A stretch of 64,000 bases of DNA. Origin: Bradysia coprophila (lineage: Eukaryota; Arthropoda; Insecta; Diptera; Sciaridae). The stretch lies in the NCBI RefSeq assembly GCF_014529535.1, contig NW_023503293.1, positions 507,339 through 571,338 on the forward strand, in the 5' to 3' direction. Below the pieces are notes generated by a model. That model did not search any database. It was not told the origin of the DNA and worked only from the letters and a program-made list of their open reading frames with translations. The translations under genes were made by a program, and so were the position numbers. This document shows, one piece after another, positions 12,501 through 23,639 of this stretch; position 1 is the stretch's first letter, and the number at the start of each line of letters is the position of its first letter.

Positions 12501-15158
12501 TTCTTTTTAATTTCACAGTAGAATGAACGGGGATATTGCGTGTTGCTCTGGTTACCTATCTAACACTGTTCTAATTTAGTGAATTTCGGCAACACTAGGC
12601 AAACCGAGTGACAGAACCAAATTTAGATAAGGTAGTCAGAATTTCGCAATCCTATTGTATTGTACTGGAAATCGAGAATCAGACTCTAGTGGGAAAATTG
12701 ACTCCGTAGTGTCAAAGATGAATATGAAAGCAACGAGATAGGGACTCTGTTGCAAATTTCGATTCCAAAATCGATCGACTATTTTAGTGGGACCATACTA
12801 TGTAACAAAATACCATCTTGATGCATGGACCTGGATCATAAAATTGACAAAGAAAATGAAAGGTCTACAATTGAGGGTCAGGTCCTTACGTGATTGTGCT
12901 TCACTGCTTACCTAGGAGAGATAGCGGTAGAAATACATCGCTTTCTAGTGTCTGGGTATAGTCGGAGAAGGGGCAGTAGTCAGAATTTCTTATGTAAATT
13001 TAATTTTTAATATTAGTACATTGCCACTCCGCTCCGAGTTTCGATAAAAAGTAAGTAAGCCAACTGACCCTTAAAAAAATCTGTTCTGGTACTCAGTTTG
13101 CAGTGCATTGATTTCGGTGATAGAATTCCTATGAATTCTTATTTAATAATGATAAGGCTTAGAACTTCAAACGCTTGGACCATCAGTCAAGGATTTCGAA
13201 AAACGCGATTGCGGTTCAGTATTCGGTTCGAAAATTCTTTCAATTTTGAGATTTTATTCTTTCTATTCGGTACTCACAATATCAAACTTAACCTCATTTT
13301 GTAGATTCGATAAAACAATATTAATTCCATCGTCTCTTTCCTGGCTGATCGCACACGGCGAAATAATAACGAAACCCCACAGTCACTACATTTACTTTGA
13401 TCAGATGAGTGAACCAAGTCTCTTTACACCAGGAATATTGAAAAGCAATCACAGTGAATTTTCAGTGAAAACCCTGTGAATTCACACAAAAAAAATGAAT
13501 TCTAGTTTTTGTCCTTTATCAAAAAAGGAAGGGTCGTTTACCGTTACCGAGGGGGAAACCACTCTTTTAGCATGGTTAGCCTTGATTGACCACCATATTT
13601 CACGATAAATTTTTAGTTTTACGACATTCCCCCGGTTAAATTACGGTTAATCACTGATTCGTCATCATGTTAATCACTGGTTAACCATGTTAATGACGTC
13701 AAAAATAGAGGTTTCCTCTTCGCGGATTACTTCTGTAAAAATCAAGACTATGGTTGTCCAAATTTTTGCGCGACCTCTAAAAAACAAGTTTTGTTTTGCG
13801 AAATGTTTAAGATTTCATTAAAATTACGCAAATCGACTGCGTAACGGGAGGTCAGTCTTAAGTTCTTGGTTACCGGCAATTTGACTCGTTTACCGGGAAG
13901 AAAACATTGTTTCTATGTCCGGCTAGGGCAGTCAATTTCAACTTTTGAGATTATTCTCTCCTTTCAAAAAATGTCTGAATTTTACCCGACAAGGTTCTTA
14001 ATCGACAGATATATTTAGAAGAGTTCGTGTTTCGCGCACCATCAGAACTTTTCCAGTTGTAGCTTTGTCTTTTTATGTGTTAGTACTAATGAAAAATTTC
14101 AAAGTTATGTTCTGGCGCGTAAAGATTGCAAAATTAGATTAATTTGCAATACCGGTAGGTTGGTGAGAGTCAATTGAATCAATGTTATGATAAATCAAAA
14201 TAATTATTGGAAGTTAATCCGGCAACTCAGTTATCAGAAATATTTTCTGCAGAGCTAAACGACTATGTGTTTCAACTGTTCACTCCACACATTGTTCATT
14301 GTCATAAAAAAAGAGCTCCTCACCCTGTGCATATCCATCGTCACTGATCCGTAACGTTCCACCCTTGACCATTGCATCGTAATTTGGTTTTATTTGTGTT
14401 AAGTCCAACGAAATCAAACCGTACATCTGACCCTTGTCAGCAGTTTCTTCGTACGAAAACGTTGTGTGTATATCTTTGACTAGCGTTCGCTGCACGGTCA
14501 GATACCTGCAACATTCGCACAAAACACAAAATCAATCTGATTGCCCAGATCGCCCGAGGACATCCCGAATCAAATTACCATGACTGGGTAACTCGTCGCG
14601 GCATTGTTGTCATCGCCTCCCAATATTGATCGATGAACGGTATGATATCCATGTCCTTGCTGAACATTAGCTTGGCTTTTCCCTCTTTAGCGGCCGTTTG
14701 CTGCAAATTGGCAATGGCAGTTGTGCACATTTGAGATATTGCTGAAATGATGGAAATGATTTCGAATTGAAATCGAATCGGACATTCAACATTCGCAACC
14801 ACGTACTGGCTTGTGTCTTCCGAAAACTTTCCAATCCAGTCGGTGAGCAATTTTTGCAAACAAAAATGTAATTGGTGGAAAATGGGATCAATTTTCCCAA
14901 CTGGAAGCCGATGCAAGATTCGTGAAACCAACGGTTGCATGTCACACAAAGCAATTCCAGAATGTTCATGTTCCGATCTTTGCCACTGCAAGGAAACAGG
15001 CATTTTCAATTCACTCCACAGATATCTAACGTTTACTTCCACTCTTACCAATAACAATTGCCTTGCTTCTCCTCCGTTTTGACTGGCTTGTTATTGCTGT
15101 ACGATTTATTTCCATTTTCAAATGTGCTTATACCATTCTCGTCCGTTGGAGAGTCCAT
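9546..15158 (-). CDS. ash2: Ash2 (COMPASS/MLL complex core subunit), 8 exons
   Basis: ASH2 is the WRAD core subunit that stimulates histone H3 lysine-4 methylation by Set1/Trx/MLL enzymes in the nucleus. Exons are 15158-15049, 14985-14807, 14741-14579, 14505-14324, 10782-10399, 10332-10049, 9985-9722 and 9650-9546. All phases close, giving 556 residues. An atypical PHD finger occupies residues about 34-95 ([28 protein letters not shown]). The winged-helix DNA-binding part follows ([19 protein letters not shown]). After a basic linker (KRKLPGG..GKKGRP) comes the SPRY domain from about residue 255: [52 protein letters not shown] and [17 protein letters not shown]. It ends with the DPY30-binding motif [16 protein letters not shown]. 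Exons 4 and 5 are separated by a 3.5 kb AT-rich intron (10783-14323) in which I saw no other gene. The remaining introns are 61-73 nt. Confidence 0.96.
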
Positions 15159-15396
15159 GATGTTATTTGGTGTTTATTTCAACGGTAAAAACAGTGATCT
15201 TAATTCAACTTATTTAACTGTGCCCAGGGTATAATGGAATTGGAAAATAATTTCTTGTTTGGATTATGACATTACGCGCACACCACAAATTTATGGTCAT
15301 CGTTCATTCGGGCTGTCACTGCAAAATGAACCCATAGAAAGAGAGGTAAATTTGAATTTTGAAGTTAAAATATGGAATGGTGGAAGTAATGCTTGA

Positions 15397-15500
15397 TTTC
15401 CTCTTAATCCGTTTACGCTCCATTTGCATTCCGTTTACTCTTTAAACAATAAAAAAGAGGCGTGGTTTAGCTAAACGGAGCGTACACGGCTAAGAGGAAA
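15397..15500. repeat. 104-bp palindrome
   Basis: TTTCCTCTTA then CCGTTTACGCTCC on the left is mirrored by GGAGCGTACACGG then TAAGAGGAAA on the right. It looks like a MITE upstream of ash2. Confidence 0.65.
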
Positions 15501-15985
15501 TAAAACATAAAGGTAAGTGTTCATCCTTTAATTCAAATTGCGTGATTCAAATTGTACGACATTAGCACTTAAAATGGAGAATGGAAAAATTCATAATTCC
15601 TTGAGAGTCCGTGATTTGATCGTAGCTATAGTTCGATGAGTTCAGAATTTCCAGACTGTTTAAATCGAGAGAGATACCAGTTTTTTTTAGTTGAGATCAC
15701 TTTGGGTCAGTTTGCACTGGAGGTGTAGCTATCAAAGAGAAACAAACTGTTCCGTTTACCACTGCACTCATGTTTCTCTACTACCGCTGCTGTGCGCTCT
15801 TTAAACAGGCTACACAACACATACTTCACCAATGAAATGGTCGGTTGAAATGTCTTCTGATCTCTCATCGCTAAGAGTGCTGCAGTTATTACAAAAGAAA
15901 AAATTCGAATCAGTTCACTTCGTGCTCTCCTTATGAGTCTTAGAGTGTTAAAAGAGCGGAAAAAGAGAGAAGAAGAACATTATTC

Positions 15986-16262
15986 ATTGACAAAGTGTTG
16001 TATTGCTTTGACTTGACCAAAATTGTTGAAAAAATTTCTTTTATTCAACGAAGGGCGAACGAAACGTGTTACCCTTTACGATTCGTGACGAAACTGTTTA
16101 CAATCATAGTGTGGACGAACAACAGGTCCGCACTATGATTGCAAACGGTAAACGTTTCGTCCCGAATCGTAAACGGTAACACGTTTCGTTCGCCCTTCGT
16201 TGAATAAAAGAAATTTTTTCAACAATTTTGGTCAAGTCAAAGCAATACAACACTTTGTCAAT
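15986..16262. mobile_element. 277-bp near-perfect palindrome
   Basis: The two arms, about 130 bp each, are separated by a nine-base centre (GAACAACAG). They begin TTGACAAAGTGTTGTATTGC and end with its reverse complement. The inner arm is GTTTACAATCATAGTGTGGAC, mirrored with few changes. A partial relative of the left arm starts at 63776. It lies between the divergent ash2 and SerRS genes. No coding capacity. Confidence 0.8.
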
Positions 16263-16511
16263 GTTGAATTACTGACCAAGCAATACAACAATTTTATTAA
16301 TGAACATTATTCAACTGGTCTCGATGTGTGATATGTCAAAATTTGCATGTAAAAGTCCAGTTAACTGGAAACAAAAAAGGTAATTTAACTGAGCTTGATG
16401 GGGGGACACACTCTTTTATACATTATCTTTTAACACTCTATGGACTGTTATGATAAAATAGAAGGAAATATAATTCGGACCGGATCAATTGTTTAAATGA
16501 CAAGTACACCA

Positions 16512-16621
16512 AGGTAAGTTATTATTGACTGGTCTTCGGCTCTTTCGCTATGATAATAAAAGTCTATAGAGTGTTATGACCGGAGCGAGAAAACCGAAGA
16601 TAAGTTAATTATAAATTGCCT
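16512..16621. repeat. 110-bp palindrome, CCGAAGACCAG family
   Basis: AGGTAAGTTATTATTGACTG and GGTCTTCGG are mirrored by CCGAAGATAAG and the TAATTATAAATTGCCT tail. Single arms of the same family occur at about 16670-16715, 25990-26105 (with a GA run) and 36790-36850. Confidence 0.6.
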
Positions 16622-16970
16622 AGAGGGACTAGTCAAAGTATTTGCTTCTCTTTCAGCATGTTAATGATGTGAGCGAGAGAACCGAAGACCAGTTTATTAT
16701 AACTTGCCTTGGGGCTTGTAAAAATATTTCTTTCTCTTTCATAGACTAAAAATTTCCCAGCAAATACAATTCAATTGCATCACGTTTCATCATTCGATAA
16801 ATGATTCATTCGTTTCGTTCATCGTTCGGTCTATTATTAGAGTCATCGGAGTCATCGCCAATAAACGTCAAAGATTTAAGACTTTTCTGTGAATCGTGTA
16901 GACACATCCAACGTTCGCCACGTTGTTTTTAACACCGATCGTCGTGAAGAAAATAAAAATATAAAGAAAA

Positions 16971-18704
16971 ATGGTTCTCGATATCGACTTGTTCCGGTCC
17001 GACAAAGGTTTCGATCCGGCCAAAGTGATCGAAAATCAAAAGCTTCGATTCAAGGATGTCGGTCTGGTGGAATCGGTTATGGCCCAAGATGCTGAATGGA
17101 GAAATTGTCGTCACAAAGCGGATAACTGGAACAAGCTGAAGAATCTGTGTAGCAAAGAAATTGGCGAGAAAATGAAGAAGAAGGAACTGCCAGGCGACGA
17201 AAATCCAGATGTACCGGCTGATATTGCCAACAATTTGGGTGACATCAAATCCGACCAATTGAAACCGTTGACGGTGAATCAAATAAAGAAAGTGAGGACG
17301 ATGATCGATCTGGCATTGGCTGAAAATGAAAAGAATTTGCAAGCGTGCGATGTGAACCGAAATACAGCATTGCGAGAGGTCGGTAATCATTTGCATGCAA
17401 GTGTCCCAGTTAGTAATGATGAAGACGAGAACAAAGTGGAACGCACATTCGGCGATTGTACGACCAAGGGCAAATACTCTCATGTTGATTTGATACACAT
17501 GATCGATGGTATGAATGGCGACAAGGGTGCTGTTGTTTCTGGAGGACGAGGTTATTTCTTAACTGGTCCAGCCGTGTTCCTTGAGCATGCCTTAATTCAA
17601 TACGCTCTACATTCTTTGCATAAGAAGGGCTACAAACCGCTCTACACGCCATTCTTCATGCGGAAGGAGGTGAGTTTCGGTTTTGTTTATTTTGGCACTG
17701 CCGATTCTATTATCGAAATCTTAGGTGATGCAAGAAGTGGCTCAACTTTCGCAATTCGACGACGAATTGTACAAAGTGGTTGGCAAGGGCAGCGATCGAA
17801 CAGATGAAAGTGGTGCCGTCGCCGATGAGAAATATCTTATTGCTACCTCTGAACAACCCATTGCAGCATACCATCGAGATGAGTGGATATCAGAATCAGC
17901 ACTCCCTATCAAGTAAGTAAAGTGTCAATACCCATTTATGTCCTTTGTCCAGTCGTTGTATAAATTCGCGTCGAGTTAATTTGTTATTAAGTCAAGCAAA
18001 TTTCACGGTCCGAGAACTTTCCCCTTTTTCATTTCCTTCACTTTCCCTTCAGGGAAAATTGTTTTTTTTTAATCGAACCAATTCCTTTCAGATACGCTGG
18101 AATCTCAACATGTTTCCGACAGGAAGTCGGTTCACATGGTCGTGATACCCGTGGCATTTTCCGAGTCCATCAATTCGAAAAAGTCGAACAATTCGTACTC
18201 ACCTCCCCGCACGACAACAAATCCTGGGAAATGATGGACGAAATGATTGGCAACGCTGAAAAGTTTTGCCAAGACCTAGGCATTCCATACCGAATCGTAA
18301 ACATTGTATCGGGTGCCCTCAATCATGCTGCCTCAAAGAAATTGGACTTGGAAGCTTGGTTCGCTGGATCGGGTGCATTTAGAGAATTAGTTTCTTGTAG
18401 TAACTGTTTGGACTATCAAGCACGACGGCTACTTGTGCGTTACGGACAAACAAAGAAAATGAATGCGAAAATCGATTACGTTCATATGCTGAACGCTACC
18501 ATGTGTGCTGCCACTCGAGTTATTTGCGCAATTTTGGAAACGCACCAAACTGAGACAGGCATTAAGGTGCCCGAAGTGTTGCAGAAATACATGCCCGACG
18601 AATACCAAGTCGAAATTCCATTTGTTAAACCAGCTCCAATTGATGTGGAAGCGACGGGCAAGAAAGCGAAAAAAGCTAGCGGAAAGACAGACGTTGCTGC
18701 GTAG
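16971..18704 (+). CDS. SerRS: Seryl-tRNA synthetase, cytosolic, 3 exons
   Basis: Class II aminoacyl-tRNA synthetase charging tRNA-Ser (and tRNA-Sec) with serine. Exons are 16971-17669, 17725-17912 and 18092-18704 (499 residues). The N-terminal tRNA-binding coiled coil spans about residues 1-120 ([20 protein letters not shown] through the basic [11 protein letters not shown] region). The catalytic core shows motif 1 context ([40 protein letters not shown]) and the TSEQP serine-pocket loop. Motif 2 is [20 protein letters not shown] and motif 3 is [20 protein letters not shown]. It ends in a lysine/alanine-rich tail like animal cytosolic enzymes, not the mitochondrial paralog. The start ATG is preceded by a purine-rich context (AAAGAAAAATGG). 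Introns are 55 and 179 nt. Confidence 0.97.
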
Positions 18705-18769
18705 GGTATAACGATTCATCGTAATTTATTTCCATCTCTCTCAGCTTGTACGCTCTTCAGATTTTAATC

Positions 18770-18775
18770 AATAAA
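18770..18775 (+). terminator. Poly(A) signal of SerRS
   Basis: AATAAA 66 bp after the SerRS stop codon, in the short spacer shared with the convergent SDAD1 gene. Confidence 0.7.
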
Positions 18776-18796
18776 CTCATTTGCCAGAAACAAAAA

Positions 18797-18802
18797 TTTA
18801 TT
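18797..18802 (-). terminator. Poly(A) signal of SDAD1
   Basis: AATAAA on the minus strand, about 37 bp after the SDAD1 stop. It lies only about 20 bp from the SerRS signal on the other strand, so the two 3' ends probably overlap or nearly abut. Confidence 0.65.
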
Positions 18803-18838
18803 TTTCTTTTCATTGGAGTAATACATCCTCTCTGTACA

Positions 18839-21246
18839 TCACTTCATTTTCTTCTGTTTCAGTAAATGTTTCCGCATACTTTGCTGTTTCTCCTTGAAAG
18901 ATTTCTTAACCTTTGACCGAGCCTTATTCCTCATCATGCCGAAGTTCTTTCGCTTGCGTTTCTCTCGATTGGTCTTGGAGCAATTTTCATTTTTCCTGCC
19001 ATCCTTGTAGCCAAATTTATCGCGCCCCGTACGTCCTCTCAGTACAGTTTCCAATCTGGCCTCTTTGTCGTGCTTCTTTTTCTTGAATATCATTTCGATG
19101 TCATTCAAGCGAACATATTCTGATTTTTCCTGTTCCAAAGGACGTTTCCGGGCGCCTTTCGTGTGCTTCTTGATGTTCTCCATGTCTATGCGCTTGAAAT
19201 CTTCGTCGGTGAATAGACGAGTGATTGCCAGCTCCTGGGCGGCCTGCTTTTCATCCAAAATGACAGGTGCCTTTGCTTCGGACACATCGTTGGTGCTTTG
19301 ATCTTTCTCGTCTTCAGAGCCATCTTCCTCGACATCATCCTCGTCCTCTTCATCATCTTCATCGTCATCCTCTCCTTCTTCATCATCACCTTCTTCTTCG
19401 TCTTCATCATCATCAATTTCGTTGTTTCCGTCGTCTTTCATATCAACCCAACCATCTTCTGATTCGGAGGCATCTGAGTCATCGCTCATGTCGATCTAGA
19501 TTTTAAAGAAAACCAAATTATAATTCCTCTGGCTTCCATTGCAACGACGGTCATGTTAACACAAACCTGTTCAGATTGTTTGAGTAGAACCTCAGCTCCG
19601 GGTATACTGTCAAGAGCGACCACTTCTCCATAAGCTTTCGGTTTATTTTCTACTTGTGCCTCAGTCGGTCGTCCGCGATCTTTTCGATGCAGCAGCTCTG
19701 GAAGCCGTTCCCGAAACAGTGTCATCAACGATCGGGCTGCCATCATAACACTTTTCTCTTTGTACGTTTTATACATCACCAGATCGCGCAACAAATCTTC
19801 ACCCATCGACAAAGGGCAGCGACTGCAAATTTCCCGAGTGGCATTCAAACCAATGGCCATGACATCACTGCTATTCCGTTCCGTTATGAAATTGTTGGCT
19901 ATGGTTTTCAGCACTGGTTCGATTACTTCACCGGGAACCAATTCATGGGATGCTTGTGCGGCAAATTGAAGAATTCGGGTGACTTGACGTTGATGTGGTT
20001 GAAGAAAGCTGAAACAGTTAACGGGGTGATTGTCGAAACTTTCGGGCGAGAGGAAAAAATTTGGGCTAGCTACGGGTTAAATGACTTACCGAGTGATATA
20101 CGGATAAAATGTGAACAAAAACAAGTCGTGAATGCCGATCAGACGAGATATTACATCCAAGTGAAGTAACTTCACTTCGAAACGTTCGTTCTGTGCCTGC
20201 AATTGTTTGAACAGATTTTCGGCCATTCCTTGTGGATTGTGAATCAGGTGCACGCCGGAAAAGTTGAACGGTTCCGCCTTTGATTTCTTCTTCTTCGCCT
20301 TCACCACCTGTTTCTTTATCTCTTTCAATTGCTTCTGTCGTTTTTTCGTCTTCTTATTGACCCGATTGACCAGCATTGCATTCTTTAGATCCGGTTCGTT
20401 TTCACTATCCGAATTGTCGGATCCCTCTTCGGGATCGGTACCGAGGAAGAATTTCAAAGAGGCCACCATCACTTTGGTTACATTGGAAAAACAGCCGACG
20501 TTTGCTATTGCATTGACTGTCTTAGCATCGTTCCAAATATTTTTCTTGTACAGCTCGATCATGATGTCGATGGACATTTTAGCAGCTTTGGGATTTGAAT
20601 CTTTCAGCATTGTGTACATAAAGTTTTGCAGTGTCTGCAACATTGTAACGGTATTTCGCTTAGCCAAAGAACAATTAAAGTCAGAGGTGAACTGTGTCTA
20701 CTTACCGAGTTCAATTTCATATCTTTGTGCTTTGCATTCATATTCTTGATGTCCGTGATGATGTGGTTTTCCAGAAAACTTCGAAGTGACTTGTCTGGAC
20801 ATCTTAGTAATTGGAAAAATAGTTCCAGCAAATCGAGTGCTGCAATTAAATTTTTGTTCCTAAGCAATATGAGAGCCTTGCAGAAGGTGTTTCTCATGCC
20901 GGGATCCAATGTTGTCGAATGATGTTTCAGCAAATCGACAATCTGTTGCGGAAATGTAAGCAACTCTTCCACGTAACATTGTGCGACCTGTTGCGGAATT
21001 CAGTTTGATTTCGACTGTCTCACCATTTTATACGAAAATCGTCAATGACACACTAACCTGCGCTAGGAAGATGACCAACTCATCGAGACTTTTGTTTTCC
21101 TGTGCCGGATTCAGGCGGAATATTTCGACAAGACTTTGGAAATGACGATATTGCTGAAGGAATTCTTCGCGATATGATTCCGGATCACGTTTGATTAAAT
21201 TCTGCAGCTGCGGTAAATTGTTCGGCAATTGATTGTTGTGCCTCAT
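18839..21246 (-). CDS. Mys45A: SDA1 homolog (SDAD1 / Mys45A), 5 exons
   Basis: SDA1 proteins act in nucleolar 60S ribosomal subunit maturation and export; the Drosophila member is Mys45A. Exons are 21246-21058, 20987-20706, 20658-20090, 20008-19567 and 19495-18839 (712 residues; human about 687). Landmarks in order are [165 protein letters not shown] and PGAEVL. The last exon opens with a long Asp/Glu tract and ends in a Lys/Arg-rich nucleolar tail. Intron 2 is just 47 nt. Intron 4 uses a GTTTGT donor. The start is the ATG before RHNNQLPNN, matching the family N-terminus. Confidence 0.95.
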
Positions 21247-21849
21247 GATTAAAGTTGGAAAAATAATCCACTCCAATCAACATGCAGCAATTTTGGAATA
21301 CACAATTTATGTCGCACAAGAAAAACACGAGGAGACGGTGTGACAGCTGTCTAACACCACCCAGACGGATTATTTCGACGAAATGCTCCCAACCAATAAA
21401 ATTGCATTGAAAGACGACATCTCAAAATGCGCCATTGTACGATAGATGGCAGTGTGATGACAATTTTTGATATAAATACTTCTTACAATCATTAGTGAAA
21501 TGAAACGCTCACCGATGTTTTGTAACTTGTAACTGCTTTTGATATTATCTGAGAAACACCTAACTCAAATTTAGTAATTCTTCTGATGCTTCAGAAACTT
21601 AGTAGGAAGACGAGTTAAAACCCTTCAGCAGCCGCCGTCGAACAATTTTAGGACACGAAAACAACTTAAGACGAATCAACAACGCTAAATTGTAGCCTAA
21701 ATTAGTGCAACTTCGACGATTGGTTGTGTCATTTGTTTTATAGACATCATCGTCAGGGCCGTTTGAAATGCCATTCACGTTAAAAAAAATCTCATATAGA
21801 AGAATGAATGAACGAAACAGTTAACGAAATTTAAATGAGGTTACGCAAA

Positions 21850-22009
21850 GCACTTCAAGCAAAAGTGCTATTAATGACGGCTGCCAAATAGAGTACTATT
21901 TTGTATTAAATTTTATCCCCACTCTTTTTACAGTGTAAAATTTTGTATGGAGCACTGTCAAGTTTCAGTACCCTATTTAGAGTAACACTTTTGCTTGAAG
22001 TGCGTTGGG
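21850..22009. mobile_element. ~160-bp MITE-like palindrome
   Basis: GCACTTCAAGCAAAAGTG at the left is mirrored as CACTTTTGCTTGAAGTGC at the right. Some inner arm symmetry is also present (AGAGTACTATTTTG near TACCCTATTTAGAG). Confidence 0.65.
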
Positions 22010-22389
22010 TTACGTCTAAAAGTACCGTATCTTGAAGATGATCTATACTGAACTGTATTTAGCTAAGGAAAAACATGGATCAAAATTCGGGGGATTCTCG
22101 ATGGGCCTTTTGGATTTTTGTATGAGAATTTTTAATTTGTAGGCCTTCTTAAATTGAAATGCATGAAGCCACCGATGGGCTTTTTCGGTACTGAATATAC
22201 AGTAAATGTAATGTAAACCGAATCAGTCAAAAAACCCTTCAAGGTTGATAAAACTTTTGCGTACGACGTACAATGCGTCACCCTCAGCGATATCAGTTAT
22301 TTTGTAAGTAAGATAAAAGACTTGCGTCTCATTTACCCTTTAAGGGTTTTTTGAGTGATATCACCACTTTTGTAAGTAAGTCTTTTCGA

Positions 22390-23035
22390 CAACATCAAAA
22401 AGCCTTATGGAAGTTAAAAAATTCCGGAGAAATCAGTCTGAATCCCAAAATATAGAAACAAATCTTGGAACACCTCACTTATATCGAAAATAACCCAAAT
22501 CCATCAAAAAATCCGATGGAAGTTAGGAAGTGCCAGAGGAATCATCTGTCATCCCAAAATTTAGGAACCAACCTTGGAACATCTCGCTCATATCGAATAT
22601 AACCCAGATCCATCAAAAAATCCGATGGAAGTTAGGTAGTGCCAGAGGAATCATCTGTCATCCCAAAATTTAGGAACCAACCTTGGAACATCTCGCTCAT
22701 ATCGAATATAGCCCAGATCCATCAAAAAATCCGATGGAAGTTAGGTAGTGCCAGAGGAATCATCTGGCATCCCAAAATTTAGGAACCAACCTTGGAACAC
22801 CTCACTAATGTCGAATATAACACAGATCCATCAAAAAATCCGATGGAAGTTAGGTAGTGTCAGAGGAATCATCTGGCATCCCAAAATTTAGGAACCAACC
22901 TTGGAACACCTAACTCATGTCGAAGCAATACAAAAGATTTAGTAATGAAAATAACCCATCAAAAATCCGATGGAAGTTAGGAAGTGCCAGAGGAATCATC
23001 TGTCATCTTAAAATTTGGGAACCGACCTGGTGGAA
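22390..23035 (+). repeat. Tandem array, 109-bp unit, ~6 copies
   Basis: The phrase CCATCAAAAAATCCGATGG begins at 22501, 22610, 22719 and 22828, an exact 109-bp period. Degenerate copies lie on each flank (from about 22390 and to about 23035). Each unit also carries GTGCCAGAGGAATCATCTG and TTAGGAACCAACCTTGGAAC. The four inner copies differ by only a few bases; the outer ones are more diverged, as expected for an array homogenised from its centre. No open frame runs through it. Confidence 0.9.
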
Positions 23036-23639
23036 GTTAATAATCCACACAATTTCCAACAAGAAACACATCCAAAAACAACATAACCTTTCACCACATT
23101 ACCATCCTTATCACACACACACACATATAAATTGGCTTTTATATGGCATTTGTATGGAGACTTTGGAGATATCTAGCTCCCAAGATATTGAGTTTTGCCA
23201 ACTTTTGAAAATTCCATTCTTATTTTTTGGTCATTATTAGCCTATAACCAAAACTTCAGGAAAATCTATAGAAACGTTTAGGAGTTGCTGGATCCACTTT
23301 TCCATAGGAACTAACTAAGTAACTAACTAATGTAGGCGATTTGCATTATCTGAAAATTCCAGATTTTGCTTATTTTCATACAAACATCAAAGTTGCTGTA
23401 AATATGCTCCGCCGTCCCCAAAATTTTTTTTCGCAATTTCGGTCCATAATCATCACCTTTTTCCATGCATCCATTTAATGTCGTTTTGAAGGTATTTAAT
23501 TTCACAGTGCGTTTTTGATTTTTTTTCGCACTTGGGCTTTTTCACCTTTTTTTTCGCACGCTACAGAGCTTAGTACCTTTAAGAAAGGCTAAATTTTATA
23601 AATAAAAACTTTGCACAAACCAGGAGTTGAACACCCAAC

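Larger units (their letters stand above)
15159..16970. other. Shared upstream region of ash2 and SerRS
   Basis: A 1.8 kb divergent promoter region. It holds three separate palindromes (15397-15500, 15986-16262, 16512-16621) and otherwise AT-rich sequence. No exon seen. Confidence 0.6.

Noticed and set aside
19186-19506. Met/Lys-rich and His/Leu-rich frames around 19.2-19.5 kb
   Set aside because: They are out-of-frame readings of the GAT/GAA-rich acidic tract of SDAD1.
22390-23035. CRISPR-like array
   Set aside because: The repeats are contiguous 109-bp units without unique spacers, in a eukaryotic genome; this is a tandem satellite.
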